Shown piece by piece: positions 40,824-50,327 of a DNA stretch of 64,000 bases. The DNA is taken from assembly GCA_052035645.1 (NCBI GenBank), contig JBPOHK010000004.1, forward strand, positions 1 through 64,000. Direction: 5' to 3'. Numbering within the stretch: the first letter of the stretch is position 1; every line of letters begins with the position of its first letter. The notes beneath the pieces were generated by a model. It saw nothing but the letters and a program-made list of their open reading frames with translations. It made no database searches and had not been told where the DNA came from. Source of the stretch: RPQJ01 sp052035645. GTDB lineage: Bacteria > Pseudomonadota > Gammaproteobacteria > Steroidobacterales > Steroidobacteraceae. The position numbers and the translations under genes are program-made.

Positions 40824-41573
40824 TCAACCTCCGTCGGCGCGCGCGCCGTGGGCGCGCATTTCGATCAGCACCTCGCGGGTGCGCAGCGGCCGGCCGTCGA
40901 GGCACTGGTCCAGCGCCGCCCGCAGCAGGCGCCGGGCGTCGGCCAGGCTGCGCGGGTCCGCGAGTTCCTCGCGCGCCAGCGAGAGCAGCGACGCCCCGGA
41001 AAATATCAGGCTTCCCTCGGCCACTCCATCGACCCGCTCGGCCCCGGCGTCGACGCGATACCGGTAGGCGAGCCCCGCCTCGACCGGTGCGCCGCTCGCC
41101 GCCTCGTGCTCGAGCGCGAGGCCCCAGCCGAGTTCGTCCAGCAGGCGTTTCTCGAACAGCCGCAGCGCCCGCGGCGCATCCGCGGCCGGATCGACCAGCG
41201 AGGCGACCAGGGCGGCGTAGGCGTCGAACAGGGCCGGGTGCGGATCGTGCCGCTCGAGCAGCTTCAGCAGCAGTTCGTTGGCGTAGAACCCGCTCATCAG
41301 GCGGTCGCCGGCGAGCGCGGCGGGCGGGCGGGCGCGCTCCGCCCCGGTCAGCTGCCCTGCCTCGCCGCGCCCCGTCCACGACACCAGCAGCTCGCCGAAC
41401 GGCTGCAGCGCGGTGCCGGCGCCCGAGGCGGACTTGCGCGTGGCGCGGGCGAACACCGACACGCGACCGTGCGAGCGGGTCAGCAGCTCGAAGATCCGGC
41501 TGCTGTCGCGCCACGGGTAGTGGTGCAGCAGGTACGCCGGCTCCAGGCTGACCCGCCGCGCCGACACGCTCAC
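40824..41573 (-). CDS. recO: DNA repair protein RecO
   Basis: RecO helps load RecA onto SSB-coated gaps. The 249-residue product has an N-terminal OB-fold (VSLEPAYLLHHYPWRDSSRI, then GRVSVFARATRKSASG) and a helical C-terminal part (GFYANELLLKLLERHDPHPALFDAY in two pieces). There is no zinc-finger Cys set, as in E. coli RecO. The GTG start overlaps the era stop (GTGA); a longer in-frame ATG at 41639 lies inside era and is rejected. The length fits E. coli RecO (242). Confidence 0.94.
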   Translation of the reverse strand: MSVSARRVSLEPAYLLHHYPWRDSSRIFELLTRSHGRVSVFARATRKSASGAGTALQPFGELLVSWTGRGEAGQLTGAERARPPAALAGDRLMSGFYANELLLKLLERHDPHPALFDAYAALVASLVDPAADAPRALRLFEKRLLDELGWGLALEHEAASGAPVEAGLAYRYRVDAGAERVDGVAEGSLIFSGASLLSLAREELADPRSLADARRLLRAALDQCLDGRPLRTREVLIEMRAHGARADGG

Positions 41574-42532
41574 GACTCGAGCCCGAACTTGCGCAGCGCG
41601 TTCTCGTCGTCCGACCAGCCTTCCTTGACCTTGACCCAAAGCTCCAGGTGGACCTTGCGGTCGAACTGCCGGTTCATGTCGAGGCGGGCCGCCCGGCCGA
41701 TCTCGCGCAGCAGCTCTCCGCCCTTGCCGATCACGATCGCCTTCTGGCTCGTGCGCTCGACCCAGATGACCGCCTGGACGACGGTCTTGCCGGGTTCGTC
41801 CTGCGAGTCGCCCATGCCCTCGATCTCGACGACCAGTCCGTACGGCAACTCCTGCTGCAGGCGCAGCATGAGCTTCTCGCGGATGATCTCCGCCGCGATG
41901 AAGCGCTCGGTGGCGTCCGTCACCTGGTCCGCCGGGTAGATCAGGTCCGATTCCGGCAGGTACCGCGCGATGACGGCCGGCAGCCGCGCGAGGTTGGCGC
42001 CCCGGGTGGCCGAGATCGGCACGACCTCGACGAACTCCGCCTTCTTCGTCAGCTCCTCGATGAACGGGAACAGCCGTTCCTTGGGATGCACGCGGTCGAC
42101 CTTGTTGATGAGCAGCAGGACCGGCCGGCCGGCGCCCTTCAGCCCGGCCAGCGCCCGCTCGTCCTCCTCGGTCCAGCGCAGCGCCTCGACCAGGAACAGG
42201 TTGACGTCGGAATCGGCGAGCGACGCGAGGGCCGTGCGGTTCATGTACCGGTTGATGGCCTTCGGCTGGTTCGCGTGGATGCCCGGCAGGTCGACGAACA
42301 CGATCTGGAAGCCGGGCTCGGTGAGCACGCCGTGGATGCGCGTGCGCGTGGTCTGCGGCTTCGGGCTGACGATGCTGATCTTCTGCCCCAGCAGGGCGTT
42401 CAGCAGGGTCGACTTGCCGACGTTCGGCCGGCCGACCAGCGCGGCGAAGCCGCAGCGCAGCGGCCCGGCCCCGCCCGGCCCGCCCGCCTCGTCGGCCTCG
42501 TCCGCCTTGCCCGCCTCGTCCTCGATGTTCAT
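41570..42532 (-). CDS. era: GTPase Era
   Basis: Era is an essential GTPase that helps assemble the 30S subunit and binds the 3' end of 16S rRNA. The 320-residue product has G1 GRPNVGKSTLLNALLG, switch TTRTRIHG, G3 DLPGI, G4 NKVD and a C-terminal KH domain (IGKGGELLREIGRAAR). It carries about 20 extra acidic residues at the N-terminus (MNIEDEAGKADEADEAGG) not found in E. coli Era. The ATG overlaps the rnc stop (ATGA), the conserved rnc-era coupling. Confidence 0.96.
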   Translation of the reverse strand: MNIEDEAGKADEADEAGGPGGAGPLRCGFAALVGRPNVGKSTLLNALLGQKISIVSPKPQTTRTRIHGVLTEPGFQIVFVDLPGIHANQPKAINRYMNRTALASLADSDVNLFLVEALRWTEEDERALAGLKGAGRPVLLLINKVDRVHPKERLFPFIEELTKKAEFVEVVPISATRGANLARLPAVIARYLPESDLIYPADQVTDATERFIAAEIIREKLMLRLQQELPYGLVVEIEGMGDSQDEPGKTVVQAVIWVERTSQKAIVIGKGGELLREIGRAARLDMNRQFDRKVHLELWVKVKEGWSDDENALRKFGLES

Positions 42533-43218
42533 GCCTGCATCCGCTCCAGCGCCGCCAGCACGCGCTGCGCCGCTTCCTGTTCCGCCTTGCGCCGGCTCGC
42601 CCCCTCGCCGCGCTCGCGCAGGCCGAGCGCCTCCGCCTCGCAGCTCGCGACGAACCACTGGTCGTGCGGCTCGCCGCTCACCTCTTCCATCGCGTAGCGC
42701 GGCAGCGCGAGTCCACGGCTCTGCAGCGCCTCCTGCAGGCGCGTCTTCGGGTCCTTGAGGTCCTGTGCCGTCGGCAGCGCCGCGAGGCGCCCGGCGAACA
42801 GTTGCTCGACGACCGCCTGCGCGCGCTCCAGGCCGCCGTCCAGGTAGACCGCGCCGATCACCGCCTCCAGCGAATCGGCGAGGATCGAGCCGCGGCGGAA
42901 ACCGCCGCTCTTGAGTTCGCCGCCGCCGAGCCGCAGCTGGTCGCCCAGGTCGAGTTCCGCCGCCACGTCCGCGAGCGTGCGGCTGCTCACCAGCGCCGCG
43001 CGATAACGGCTGAGGTCGCCCTCGCTCGCCTCGGGATGGCGCCGGAACGCCAGCACGGCCACCACGAAGTTAAGCACCGAATCGCCGAGGAACTCGAGCC
43101 GCTCGTAGTTGGCGCGACCGGCGCTGCGATGCGTGAGCGCGGCCTCGAGCAGCGCCGGGTCGTCGAACGCGTAGCCCAGTCGCCTGGCCGACCAGTCGCC
43201 TGCGGTGTGCGCGCCCAA
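42529..43218 (-). CDS. rnc: Ribonuclease III
   Basis: RNase III cleaves double-stranded RNA, including rRNA precursors. The 229-residue product has the catalytic signature YERLEFLGDSVLNFVVA, the second acidic cluster DSLEAVIGAVYLDGG and a C-terminal double-stranded RNA-binding domain (about 155-225). The start is TTG (43218), 3 bp after DUF4845. It is followed by era with a 4-bp overlap. In E. coli RNase III autoregulates this operon; no leader hairpin can be proposed here because the gap is too short. Confidence 0.96.
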   Translation of the reverse strand: MGAHTAGDWSARRLGYAFDDPALLEAALTHRSAGRANYERLEFLGDSVLNFVVAVLAFRRHPEASEGDLSRYRAALVSSRTLADVAAELDLGDQLRLGGGELKSGGFRRGSILADSLEAVIGAVYLDGGLERAQAVVEQLFAGRLAALPTAQDLKDPKTRLQEALQSRGLALPRYAMEEVSGEPHDQWFVASCEAEALGLRERGEGASRRKAEQEAAQRVLAALERMQA

Positions 43219-43221
43219 GGC

Positions 43222-43587
43222 CTACTGCGTGATCGTCACGGACTTGTTGAACTTGACGAGCAGGTACACGTTGTAGACGAACGGCACCTCGTACTCGTAG
43301 TCGGCGACCAGCTCGTAGCCCTCGCCAACCTTGTTGATCTGGATATCCTTCCAGTCGATGCCGGAGACGTCTTCCACGTCCCAGCGCCGCGTGAGCGACT
43401 TGCGGATCAGGGTCGAGTTGGTTTCGATCGCCGAGTGCTCTTCCTTCACCTGCTCGAGCGAGCGGGCGATCTTCATGTAGTCCAGGTAGACCGGGACGAG
43501 TCGGATGCCCGCGTACACGGCGACGCCGAGGATGGCGAGGATGACGACGATGCCGAGGAACGTGGCGCCGCGTTGACGCTGGATCAT
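43222..43587 (-). CDS. DUF4845 membrane protein
   Basis: The product is 121 residues. A Gly/Val-rich N-terminal helix (residues 8-28, ATFLGIVVILAILGVAVYAG) is preceded by RQRGATF, which resembles a prepilin-type leader, and a small soluble domain follows (DVEDVSGIDWKDIQINKV, then YEVPFVYNVYLLVKF). This DUF4845 protein is regularly encoded between lepB and rnc in Gamma- and Betaproteobacteria; its function is unknown. It lies 18 bp after lepB. Confidence 0.88.
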   Translation of the reverse strand: MIQRQRGATFLGIVVILAILGVAVYAGIRLVPVYLDYMKIARSLEQVKEEHSAIETNSTLIRKSLTRRWDVEDVSGIDWKDIQINKVGEGYELVADYEYEVPFVYNVYLLVKFNKSVTITQ

Positions 43588-43605
43588 GTCGCTACTCCCT
43601 GTTTC

Positions 43606-44394
43606 TCATTGGATCGCCGTGCCGATGCGGCTCCAGATCGGCGCCGCGTGGGGCAGGTTCCAGTTCATCCAGATGCGAACGGCCTTGCCGACGACGTTCT
43701 CGACCGGCACGTAGCCGACTTCCGGGAAACGGCTGTCGCGGCTGTTGTCGCGGTTGTCGCCCATGAAGAAGTAGTGGCCCGCGGGCACCACGTCGTCGAA
43801 GTCGTAGGACGGGCGCTCCGGGATGTACAGCGTGCGGTGCGTGACCTCGCCCAGCTGCTCGATGCCGATCTGCGCCCGCGGCGTGCTGTTGAACGCCTCG
43901 AACCAGCCGTCGAGCCGGACGTCCTGCAGCACCCCGTTGACGTAGACGCGCTTCTCGCGCACCACCACGTGGTCGCCCGGCAGCCCGACGAGGCGCTTGA
44001 TGTAGTTGGTCGAAGGGTCGGACGGCAGGCGGAAGACGACGACGTCGCCGCGCCGGGGCTCGCCGAGCTCGACGACCTTGGTGTTCACGACCGGCAGGCG
44101 CAGCCCGTAGGTGAACTTGTTGACGAAGATGAAGTCGCCGTCGAGCAGGGTCGGCATCATCGAGTCGGACGGGATGCGGAACGGCTCGAACAGGAACGAG
44201 CGGATCACCAGCACCAGCAGGATGATCGGGAAAAAGGAGCGGGCGTACTCGACGAGCACGGGCTCCGGGGCGGCCGGCGCGGCACCGACCACGGCGGCCG
44301 CGCGCCGCGGGCGCAGGACCCAGGCGTCCACGGCCCAGACCAGGCCCGTAACCACGGTGGCGACCACCAGGATGAAGGAAAAGTCGAAAACCAA
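43606..44394 (-). CDS. lepB: Signal peptidase I
   Basis: LepB cleaves signal peptides of exported proteins on the periplasmic side. The 262-residue product has two N-terminal transmembrane segments (5-27 and 53-70), the catalytic Ser78 in PSDSMMPTL, the general-base Lys133 in YIKRLVGLPGD, and the C-terminal box GHYFFMGDNRDNSRDSR. The start is TTG (44394), with GAGG seven bases upstream. It is shorter than E. coli LepB (324) because periplasmic insertions are absent. It follows lepA by 90 bp. Confidence 0.96.
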   Translation of the reverse strand: MVFDFSFILVVATVVTGLVWAVDAWVLRPRRAAAVVGAAPAAPEPVLVEYARSFFPIILLVLVIRSFLFEPFRIPSDSMMPTLLDGDFIFVNKFTYGLRLPVVNTKVVELGEPRRGDVVVFRLPSDPSTNYIKRLVGLPGDHVVVREKRVYVNGVLQDVRLDGWFEAFNSTPRAQIGIEQLGEVTHRTLYIPERPSYDFDDVVPAGHYFFMGDNRDNSRDSRFPEVGYVPVENVVGKAVRIWMNWNLPHAAPIWSRIGTAIQ

Positions 44395-44484
44395 GCGTCA
44401 CCTCGCGACGGCGGCCGGCAGTATTGAGTATTTCCCCGGCGCCATCAATGCCTTACGTCACACCCCGGACCGGCGCCGGGGGCC

Positions 44485-46281
<1,797 letters not shown>

Positions 46282-46297
46282 GCGGTGCAGGTGATCC

Positions 46298-46315
46298 GCC
46301 GGCCGAACGGCCGGC
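46298..46315 (-). repeat. Perfect hairpin in the lepA leader
   Basis: A 7-bp GC stem with a 4-base loop (minus strand GCCGGCC GTTC GGCCGGC) in the 49-bp gap between the glutaredoxin-like gene and lepA, 16 bp before the lepA ATG. No T-run follows, so it is not a standard terminator; it may be an RNA-stability or translation-tuning element. Confidence 0.55.
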
Positions 46316-46330
46316 CAGCAAAAGGCGCGA

Positions 46331-46573
46331 TTATAGCCGCAGCGCCCGCCGGACCCGTGCCCGGTCGTAGCGGCCCTCGCAGACGACCTCCCCGCCCTGC
46401 TCCAGGACCGGCACCCGCAAGCCGTACCGGGCGGCGAGACCCGGGTCGCCATCCACGTCCACGGTGGCGAACGCGGCGCCCGGCGCCAGGTCCAGGCTCA
46501 GCTCGAGCAGGAACTCCTCGCAGAGATGGCAGCCGTCGCGCACCAGCAGGCGCAGTCCGGCACCCGTGGGCAA
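46331..46573 (-). CDS. Glutaredoxin-family (DUF836-like) thioredoxin-fold protein
   Basis: This is a small 80-residue thioredoxin-fold protein. The active-site motif is RDGCHLCEEF (CxxC near residue 15), followed by FATVDVDGDPGLAARYGLRV with the cis-Pro strand and EVVCEGRYD. DUF836/glutaredoxin-like proteins of this size are often encoded next to lepA. It should carry out thiol-disulphide exchange in the cytoplasm. The start is uncertain: TTG at 46573 overlaps the rseB stop region with no strong ribosome-binding site. Confidence 0.8.
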   Translation of the reverse strand: MPTGAGLRLLVRDGCHLCEEFLLELSLDLAPGAAFATVDVDGDPGLAARYGLRVPVLEQGGEVVCEGRYDRARVRRALRL

Positions 46574-46575
46574 GC

Positions 46576-47601
46576 TCAGCGCTCGGGGCCGACCGCAGGC
46601 GGCCGGGCCGGGGTGATCGGGGCGACGGAGGTCGCCACCTCGCGCACGGTGTCGGGCGGCACCTCGCCCACGGCCGTCACGACGTGCCCCTGGATGCTGG
46701 TCGAATAGGCGTTGGCCGAGCCCATGCTGGAGGATTCGGGGGGCGTCGGGCCACGGGGGTGGCCCGGCTCGATGAAGACCGAGATGGCCGCCATGCCGTC
46801 GGAGAAGATCAGGTGCTGGGCCGGGACCGGCGAGCCCGGCAGGAGCTGCACGCGGCTGGCCACCAGCCGGAAGCCCGGCGGCAGGCGCATCGGGCGCCAG
46901 CTGCCGCCGGACTGGGCCACCGCGGGCGGCGGACCCTTGCGGCCGGTACGGACCCACTGGAAGCCGGTGGCGTCCACCGCCGGCTCGACCTCGCTGTCGG
47001 CGATGCGCCGCTGCATCTCGAGGCTGGTGAAGGAGATCTGCTCGACCGGCTTGCCCTCGCCATTGGCGACCACGGAGCGCAGCGGCATCGCCGTCGCCTC
47101 GTCCAGCCACAGTCGATACCCGTAGCGGTAGCGGTCGCGCGGACGGATGTCGACGACCTGGACGTCTCGACCGAGCAGCTTGTGCCCCGGCCGGACGGCG
47201 AGGTCGTAGAACGCCTCCAGCTGCGCCTGCGGGTTCGGCAGCGCCGTCAGCAGCGAGCCCTCGTCGTTGCGCGGCTCGACCAGCACCACGCGGCGGTCCG
47301 GCAGGTAGGCGTGCACCTCCTCGCGCGTGCGGATGATCTCCCGGCCGCTGCCGTCGAGCGAGACGAGCCGCTCGTAGCTGCGGCCGTCCTCGACGCGGTG
47401 CACGATGCGCATGGACTCCGACTGGCCGGGCGTGCTGTGCGTGAACAGGCCGACGTAATTGCGGGTGGCGAGCGCCTCGGTCATGCGCTCGAGCCACTGC
47501 CGGGCCTCCTCGGGCGAGGCGCAGGCGCTGCCGGAGGCGACGGCCAGCACCGCGGCCACGGCCCAGACGCTCGCCTGCCGGACGTGCACGGCCGCGCTCA
47601 A
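46576..47601 (-). CDS. rseB: Sigma-E regulatory protein RseB/MucB
   Basis: This is a periplasmic protein that binds RseA and protects it from DegS, sensing LPS intermediates. The 341-residue product has a signal peptide (about 5-30, VWAVAAVLAVASGSACA) and the MucB/RseB N-terminal (about 30-200) and C-terminal domains. Recognisable segments include ALATRNYVGLFTH, SMRIVHRVEDGRSYERLVSL and AQHLIFSDGMAAISVFIE. The TTG start (47601) overlaps the rseA stop as TTGA; a downstream GTG (VHVRQAS) is an alternative. Confidence 0.93.
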   Translation of the reverse strand: MSAAVHVRQASVWAVAAVLAVASGSACASPEEARQWLERMTEALATRNYVGLFTHSTPGQSESMRIVHRVEDGRSYERLVSLDGSGREIIRTREEVHAYLPDRRVVLVEPRNDEGSLLTALPNPQAQLEAFYDLAVRPGHKLLGRDVQVVDIRPRDRYRYGYRLWLDEATAMPLRSVVANGEGKPVEQISFTSLEMQRRIADSEVEPAVDATGFQWVRTGRKGPPPAVAQSGGSWRPMRLPPGFRLVASRVQLLPGSPVPAQHLIFSDGMAAISVFIEPGHPRGPTPPESSSMGSANAYSTSIQGHVVTAVGEVPPDTVREVATSVAPITPARPPAVGPER

Positions 47602-48164
47602 GGGGCGTCCTGGGCCTCGAAGGAGACCCGCTGCAGGCCGGGGTCGGCCGCGAGCAGGCCCGTCCACGCGCTGCGTCGCGCGATGGGCGAGGAATACTGG
47701 CTGTGGGCCACCAGGTAGCCGGCGAGCCGCTGGCTCTGGGCCGGGGTGGGATTCACGGCGCCCGCGAGCGAGGCGGTGGCCAGCGTGGCAGGGCGCTCGT
47801 CCGGGTCCGTCGCCGGGCCGTTGAGCGGGTTGAAGTACGTGAACGCGACCAGCGCGAACCCGGCGGCGACGGCCGTGGCGAAGGCGGGCCGCTTCCAGAA
47901 GGCCGGCGAACGGCGGGGGGCCGGCCCGGCGGGCACCGCTGCGACGGCCGGCGCCTCGAGCGCGGCGGCGACGCGAGCGGCGAATCCGGGGCTGGCGATC
48001 TCGCCGCCCGGCGCGCGCAGGGCCTCGCCGATCAGCGAGTACCGGCCGAAGGAACCGCGCAGTTCCGGATCCCGCTCCATGCGACGCACCAGCAGGCCGA
48101 TTTCGTCCTGCGGCAATTCGCCGTCGAGCAGCGCGGACACCTGTTCACGAATCTGGTCTGTCAT
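47598..48164 (-). CDS. rseA: Anti-sigma-E factor RseA/MucA
   Basis: This is an inner-membrane anti-sigma factor that holds RpoE until it is cleaved by DegS and RseP. The 188-residue product has the cytoplasmic RseA_N domain (about 1-75, REQVSALLDGELPQDEIGLL), an Ala/Pro-rich linker, a transmembrane segment (about 93-111, PAFATAVAAGFALVAFTYF) and a short periplasmic tail that binds RseB. It lies 16 bp after rpoE. The last residues do not match the usual YQF/YVF-type end recognised by DegS; the C-terminus is EAQDAP. Confidence 0.92.
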   Translation of the reverse strand: MTDQIREQVSALLDGELPQDEIGLLVRRMERDPELRGSFGRYSLIGEALRAPGGEIASPGFAARVAAALEAPAVAAVPAGPAPRRSPAFWKRPAFATAVAAGFALVAFTYFNPLNGPATDPDERPATLATASLAGAVNPTPAQSQRLAGYLVAHSQYSSPIARRSAWTGLLAADPGLQRVSFEAQDAP

Positions 48165-48180
48165 GGGCGTGTTTCTGCGT

Positions 48181-48828
48181 TCAATCCAGCAGCGGCTTCA
48201 GGTGGCGGTCGATCGCCTCGCGGGCGCGGAAGATTCTGGAGCGCACGGTACCGACCGGGCAATCCATGGCAGCCGCAATCTCCTCGTAGCTGAGACCCTC
48301 GACCTCGCGCAGGATGATGGCCGTGCGCAGGTCCTCGGGCAGTTCCTCGATCGCCCGGTTGACCGTGCCGCGGATCTCCTCCGACAGCACGTTGGCCTCG
48401 GGCGTGTCCGTGTGCCGCATGCGCGACTCGACGGCGGACTGCTCGTTCTCGCTCAGGTCGGCCTCGTAGTCGAGCGGTCGGCGCTGGCGGGAGGCGATCG
48501 AGTTGCGCGCGGTATTGACCGCGATCCGGTACAGCCATGTGTAGAAGGCGCTGTCGCCGCGGAAGGAACCGAGCGCGCGGTAGGCCTTGACGAACGCCTC
48601 CTGGGCGACGTCCTCCGCTTCAGCCGGATCCCGTAGCAAGCGCGCGACCAATTTGACGACCTTGTGCTGGTACCTGAGGACCAGCAGGTCGAACGCGCCG
48701 CGCTCGCCCCGCTGGGCCCGCTTCACGAGTTCCAGATCGCTCTGCTCGACCCCGGCGGAGGGGCGTGGCTCGCCGTCTGCAGGCTCGTGCGGCCTCATAG
48801 ACCCGTCGGAGGGGGGAAAGTTCGCCAT
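48181..48828 (-). CDS. rpoE: RNA polymerase sigma factor RpoE
   Basis: This is an extracytoplasmic-function sigma factor for the envelope stress response. Region 2 is clear (AFDLLVLRYQHKVVKLVARL, then DVAQEAFVKAYRAL, then AFYTWLYRIAVNTARN) and region 4 contains EVEGLSYEEIAAAMDCPVGTV. The start is not certain: ATGs at 48837, 48828 and 48798 are all in frame and none has a ribosome-binding site. Compared with E. coli RpoE (191 residues) the protein carries about 25 extra N-terminal residues. It lies only 35 bp after ygfX, and no sigma-E-type promoter was seen there, so transcription from the sdh side is possible. Confidence 0.93.
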   Translation of the reverse strand: MANFPPSDGSMRPHEPADGEPRPSAGVEQSDLELVKRAQRGERGAFDLLVLRYQHKVVKLVARLLRDPAEAEDVAQEAFVKAYRALGSFRGDSAFYTWLYRIAVNTARNSIASRQRRPLDYEADLSENEQSAVESRMRHTDTPEANVLSEEIRGTVNRAIEELPEDLRTAIILREVEGLSYEEIAAAMDCPVGTVRSRIFRAREAIDRHLKPLLD

Positions 48829-48863
48829 GGGACGCATACGAGGCTACCGCAATGGGCCCTGCC

Positions 48864-49253
48864 TCACGAGCCGACCTCGGCCCGGCCGGCGCGCAGGCGC
48901 AGGCAGGCACGACGCAGCACGGTGGCCGGCACGTCCCCGGGCAGGAGCCAGAGCGTCCGCGGCCGCCCCATGGCATCTCCCGGCCGGGCCGCGACGACCA
49001 GGGACGGCCCGAGCCGGCGCACCTCGGCCTGCGCGTCGATCTCGACGGCCCCGCGCAGCGGACGGCGACGGGCGAGCATTGCCGCGAGACTCATTCCAGA
49101 GGCGAGCAGCACCCCCCACCCCACCGACCCGTGGGCGGCCGCGACCCAGCCGGTCACGACGGCGGCGAGCAGCACCAGGGCGTCGGCGACCCGGTCGGCC
49201 CGCAGTCGGTCAGGCAGGTTCAGCGGGATCCCGGCGGATGCGCGCGATGACAT
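48864..49253 (-). CDS. YgfX/CptA-like membrane protein
   Basis: The product is 129 residues with two adjacent transmembrane segments forming a hairpin (about 24-58, ALVLLAAVVTGWVAA and VGWGVLLASGMSLAAML) and a C-terminal cytoplasmic domain with RTLWLLPGDVP. In E. coli YgfX (CptA) is encoded with SdhE (CptB); the pair was described as a toxin-antitoxin-like system, though SdhE is now known to flavinylate SdhA. The gene start overlaps sdhE by 44 bp. Family assignment rests on position, topology and size rather than on strong sequence motifs. Confidence 0.7.
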   Translation of the reverse strand: MSSRASAGIPLNLPDRLRADRVADALVLLAAVVTGWVAAAHGSVGWGVLLASGMSLAAMLARRRPLRGAVEIDAQAEVRRLGPSLVVAARPGDAMGRPRTLWLLPGDVPATVLRRACLRLRAGRAEVGS

Positions 49254-49479
49254 GACGCAATCCTTCCTCGGACGCAGTGGCGCGGCCGACAAGATACCCA
49301 AAAAGCTCGGGGTCCGGCAGGTCCAGCAATTGCGCGAAGGACTGCTGCTCGGCGGGTGCCGCCCCGGGGTATTGCTGCTCGAGGTACCGGGTGAGCAACT
49401 GGTCGAGTTCGCGCATGCCGCGCCGGCAACGCCAGCGCAGCCGCTGCACCGTCCGTTCCGCCGTCCCCTGCCCGGTCAT
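49210..49479 (-). CDS. sdhE: FAD assembly factor SdhE
   Basis: The product is 89 residues. The RGxxE motif essential for covalent FAD attachment to SdhA is present as CRRGMRELDQLL (residues about 18-29). The rest is the five-helix SdhE fold (AQLLDLPDPELFGYLVGR). E. coli SdhE has 88 residues. It lies 15 bp after sdhB, at the end of the succinate dehydrogenase genes it serves, and overlaps ygfX. Confidence 0.93.
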   Translation of the reverse strand: MTGQGTAERTVQRLRWRCRRGMRELDQLLTRYLEQQYPGAAPAEQQSFAQLLDLPDPELFGYLVGRATASEEGLRHVIARIRRDPAEPA

Positions 49480-49494
49480 CGGCGCGCGCGCGGC

Positions 49495-50277
49495 TCAGTG
49501 CTGGCGCTCGGCGATCAGCTTCTTGATCTCGGCGATCGCCCGGGCCGGGTTGAGGTCCTTCGGGCAGGCCTCGGCGCAGTTCATGATCGTATGGCAGCGG
49601 TACAGGCGGAACGGGTCCTCGAGTTCGTCGAGCCGCTCGCCGGTGGCCTCGTCGCGCGTGTCGATGATCCAGCGGTAGGCCGCCAGCAGCGCGGCCGGAC
49701 CCAGGTAGCGGTCGCCGTTCCACCAGTAGGACGGGCAGCTGGTCGAGCAGCACGCGCACAGGATGCAGGCCGACGGCCGGTCGATCTTCTCCTGGTCCTC
49801 CTTCGACTGCAGGCGTTCGCTGTCGGGCGGCGCCGGCGTGCGCGTCTGCAGCCACGGCTTCACCGAGGCGTACTGCGCGTAGAAGTTGGTGAGGTCCGGC
49901 ACCAGGTCCTTGATGACCGGCATGTGCGGCAGCGGGTAGATCTTGACGTCGCCGCGGATCTCGCTCGTCGCCTTGGTGCACGCGAGCGTGTTGACGCCGT
50001 CGATGTTCATCGCGCAGGAGCCGCAGATGCCCTCGCGGCAGGAGCGGCGGAAGGTGAGCGTCGAGTCGATCTCGTTCTTGATCTTGATCAGCGCGTCGAG
50101 AACCATCGGACCGCAGCTGCCCATGTCGACCTGGTAGCTGTCGACGCGCGGCTTGTCGCCCGAATCGGGGTCGAAGCGGTAGATCTTGAACGTGCGGACG
50201 TCCTTCGCACCCGCCGGCGCCGCATGCGTCCGGCCGGGCTGGACCCTGGAGTTCTCTGGCAGTCGGAATTGGGCCAT
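49495..50277 (-). CDS. sdhB: Succinate dehydrogenase iron-sulphur subunit
   Basis: The product is 260 residues. The [2Fe-2S] ligands are Cys80, Cys85, Cys88 and Cys100 (SCREGICGSCAMN and LAC), the [4Fe-4S] site is CILCACCSTSCPS, and the [3Fe-4S] site is CHTIMNCAEACPKDL. It passes electrons from SdhA to quinone at SdhC/D. About 20 extra N-terminal residues are present compared with E. coli SdhB (238). It follows sdhA after a 50-bp gap, the largest in the operon. Confidence 0.97.
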   Translation of the reverse strand: MAQFRLPENSRVQPGRTHAAPAGAKDVRTFKIYRFDPDSGDKPRVDSYQVDMGSCGPMVLDALIKIKNEIDSTLTFRRSCREGICGSCAMNIDGVNTLACTKATSEIRGDVKIYPLPHMPVIKDLVPDLTNFYAQYASVKPWLQTRTPAPPDSERLQSKEDQEKIDRPSACILCACCSTSCPSYWWNGDRYLGPAALLAAYRWIIDTRDEATGERLDELEDPFRLYRCHTIMNCAEACPKDLNPARAIAEIKKLIAERQH

Positions 50278-50327
50278 GGTGCGCGGTGACTATCTCGTGG
50301 AAGGGGTGGGGGCGTCGGCCGCCGGCA

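Noticed and set aside
44463..44481. CCCCGG-7 nt-CCGGGG hairpin between lepA and lepB as a terminator
   Set aside because: The stem is only 6 bp and no T-run follows on either strand. Chance GC pairing is likely in this composition.
48864..49479. ygfX/sdhE as a toxin-antitoxin system
   Set aside because: The early CptAB toxin-antitoxin interpretation is outweighed by the known role of SdhE in SdhA flavinylation and by its position inside the sdh operon here.
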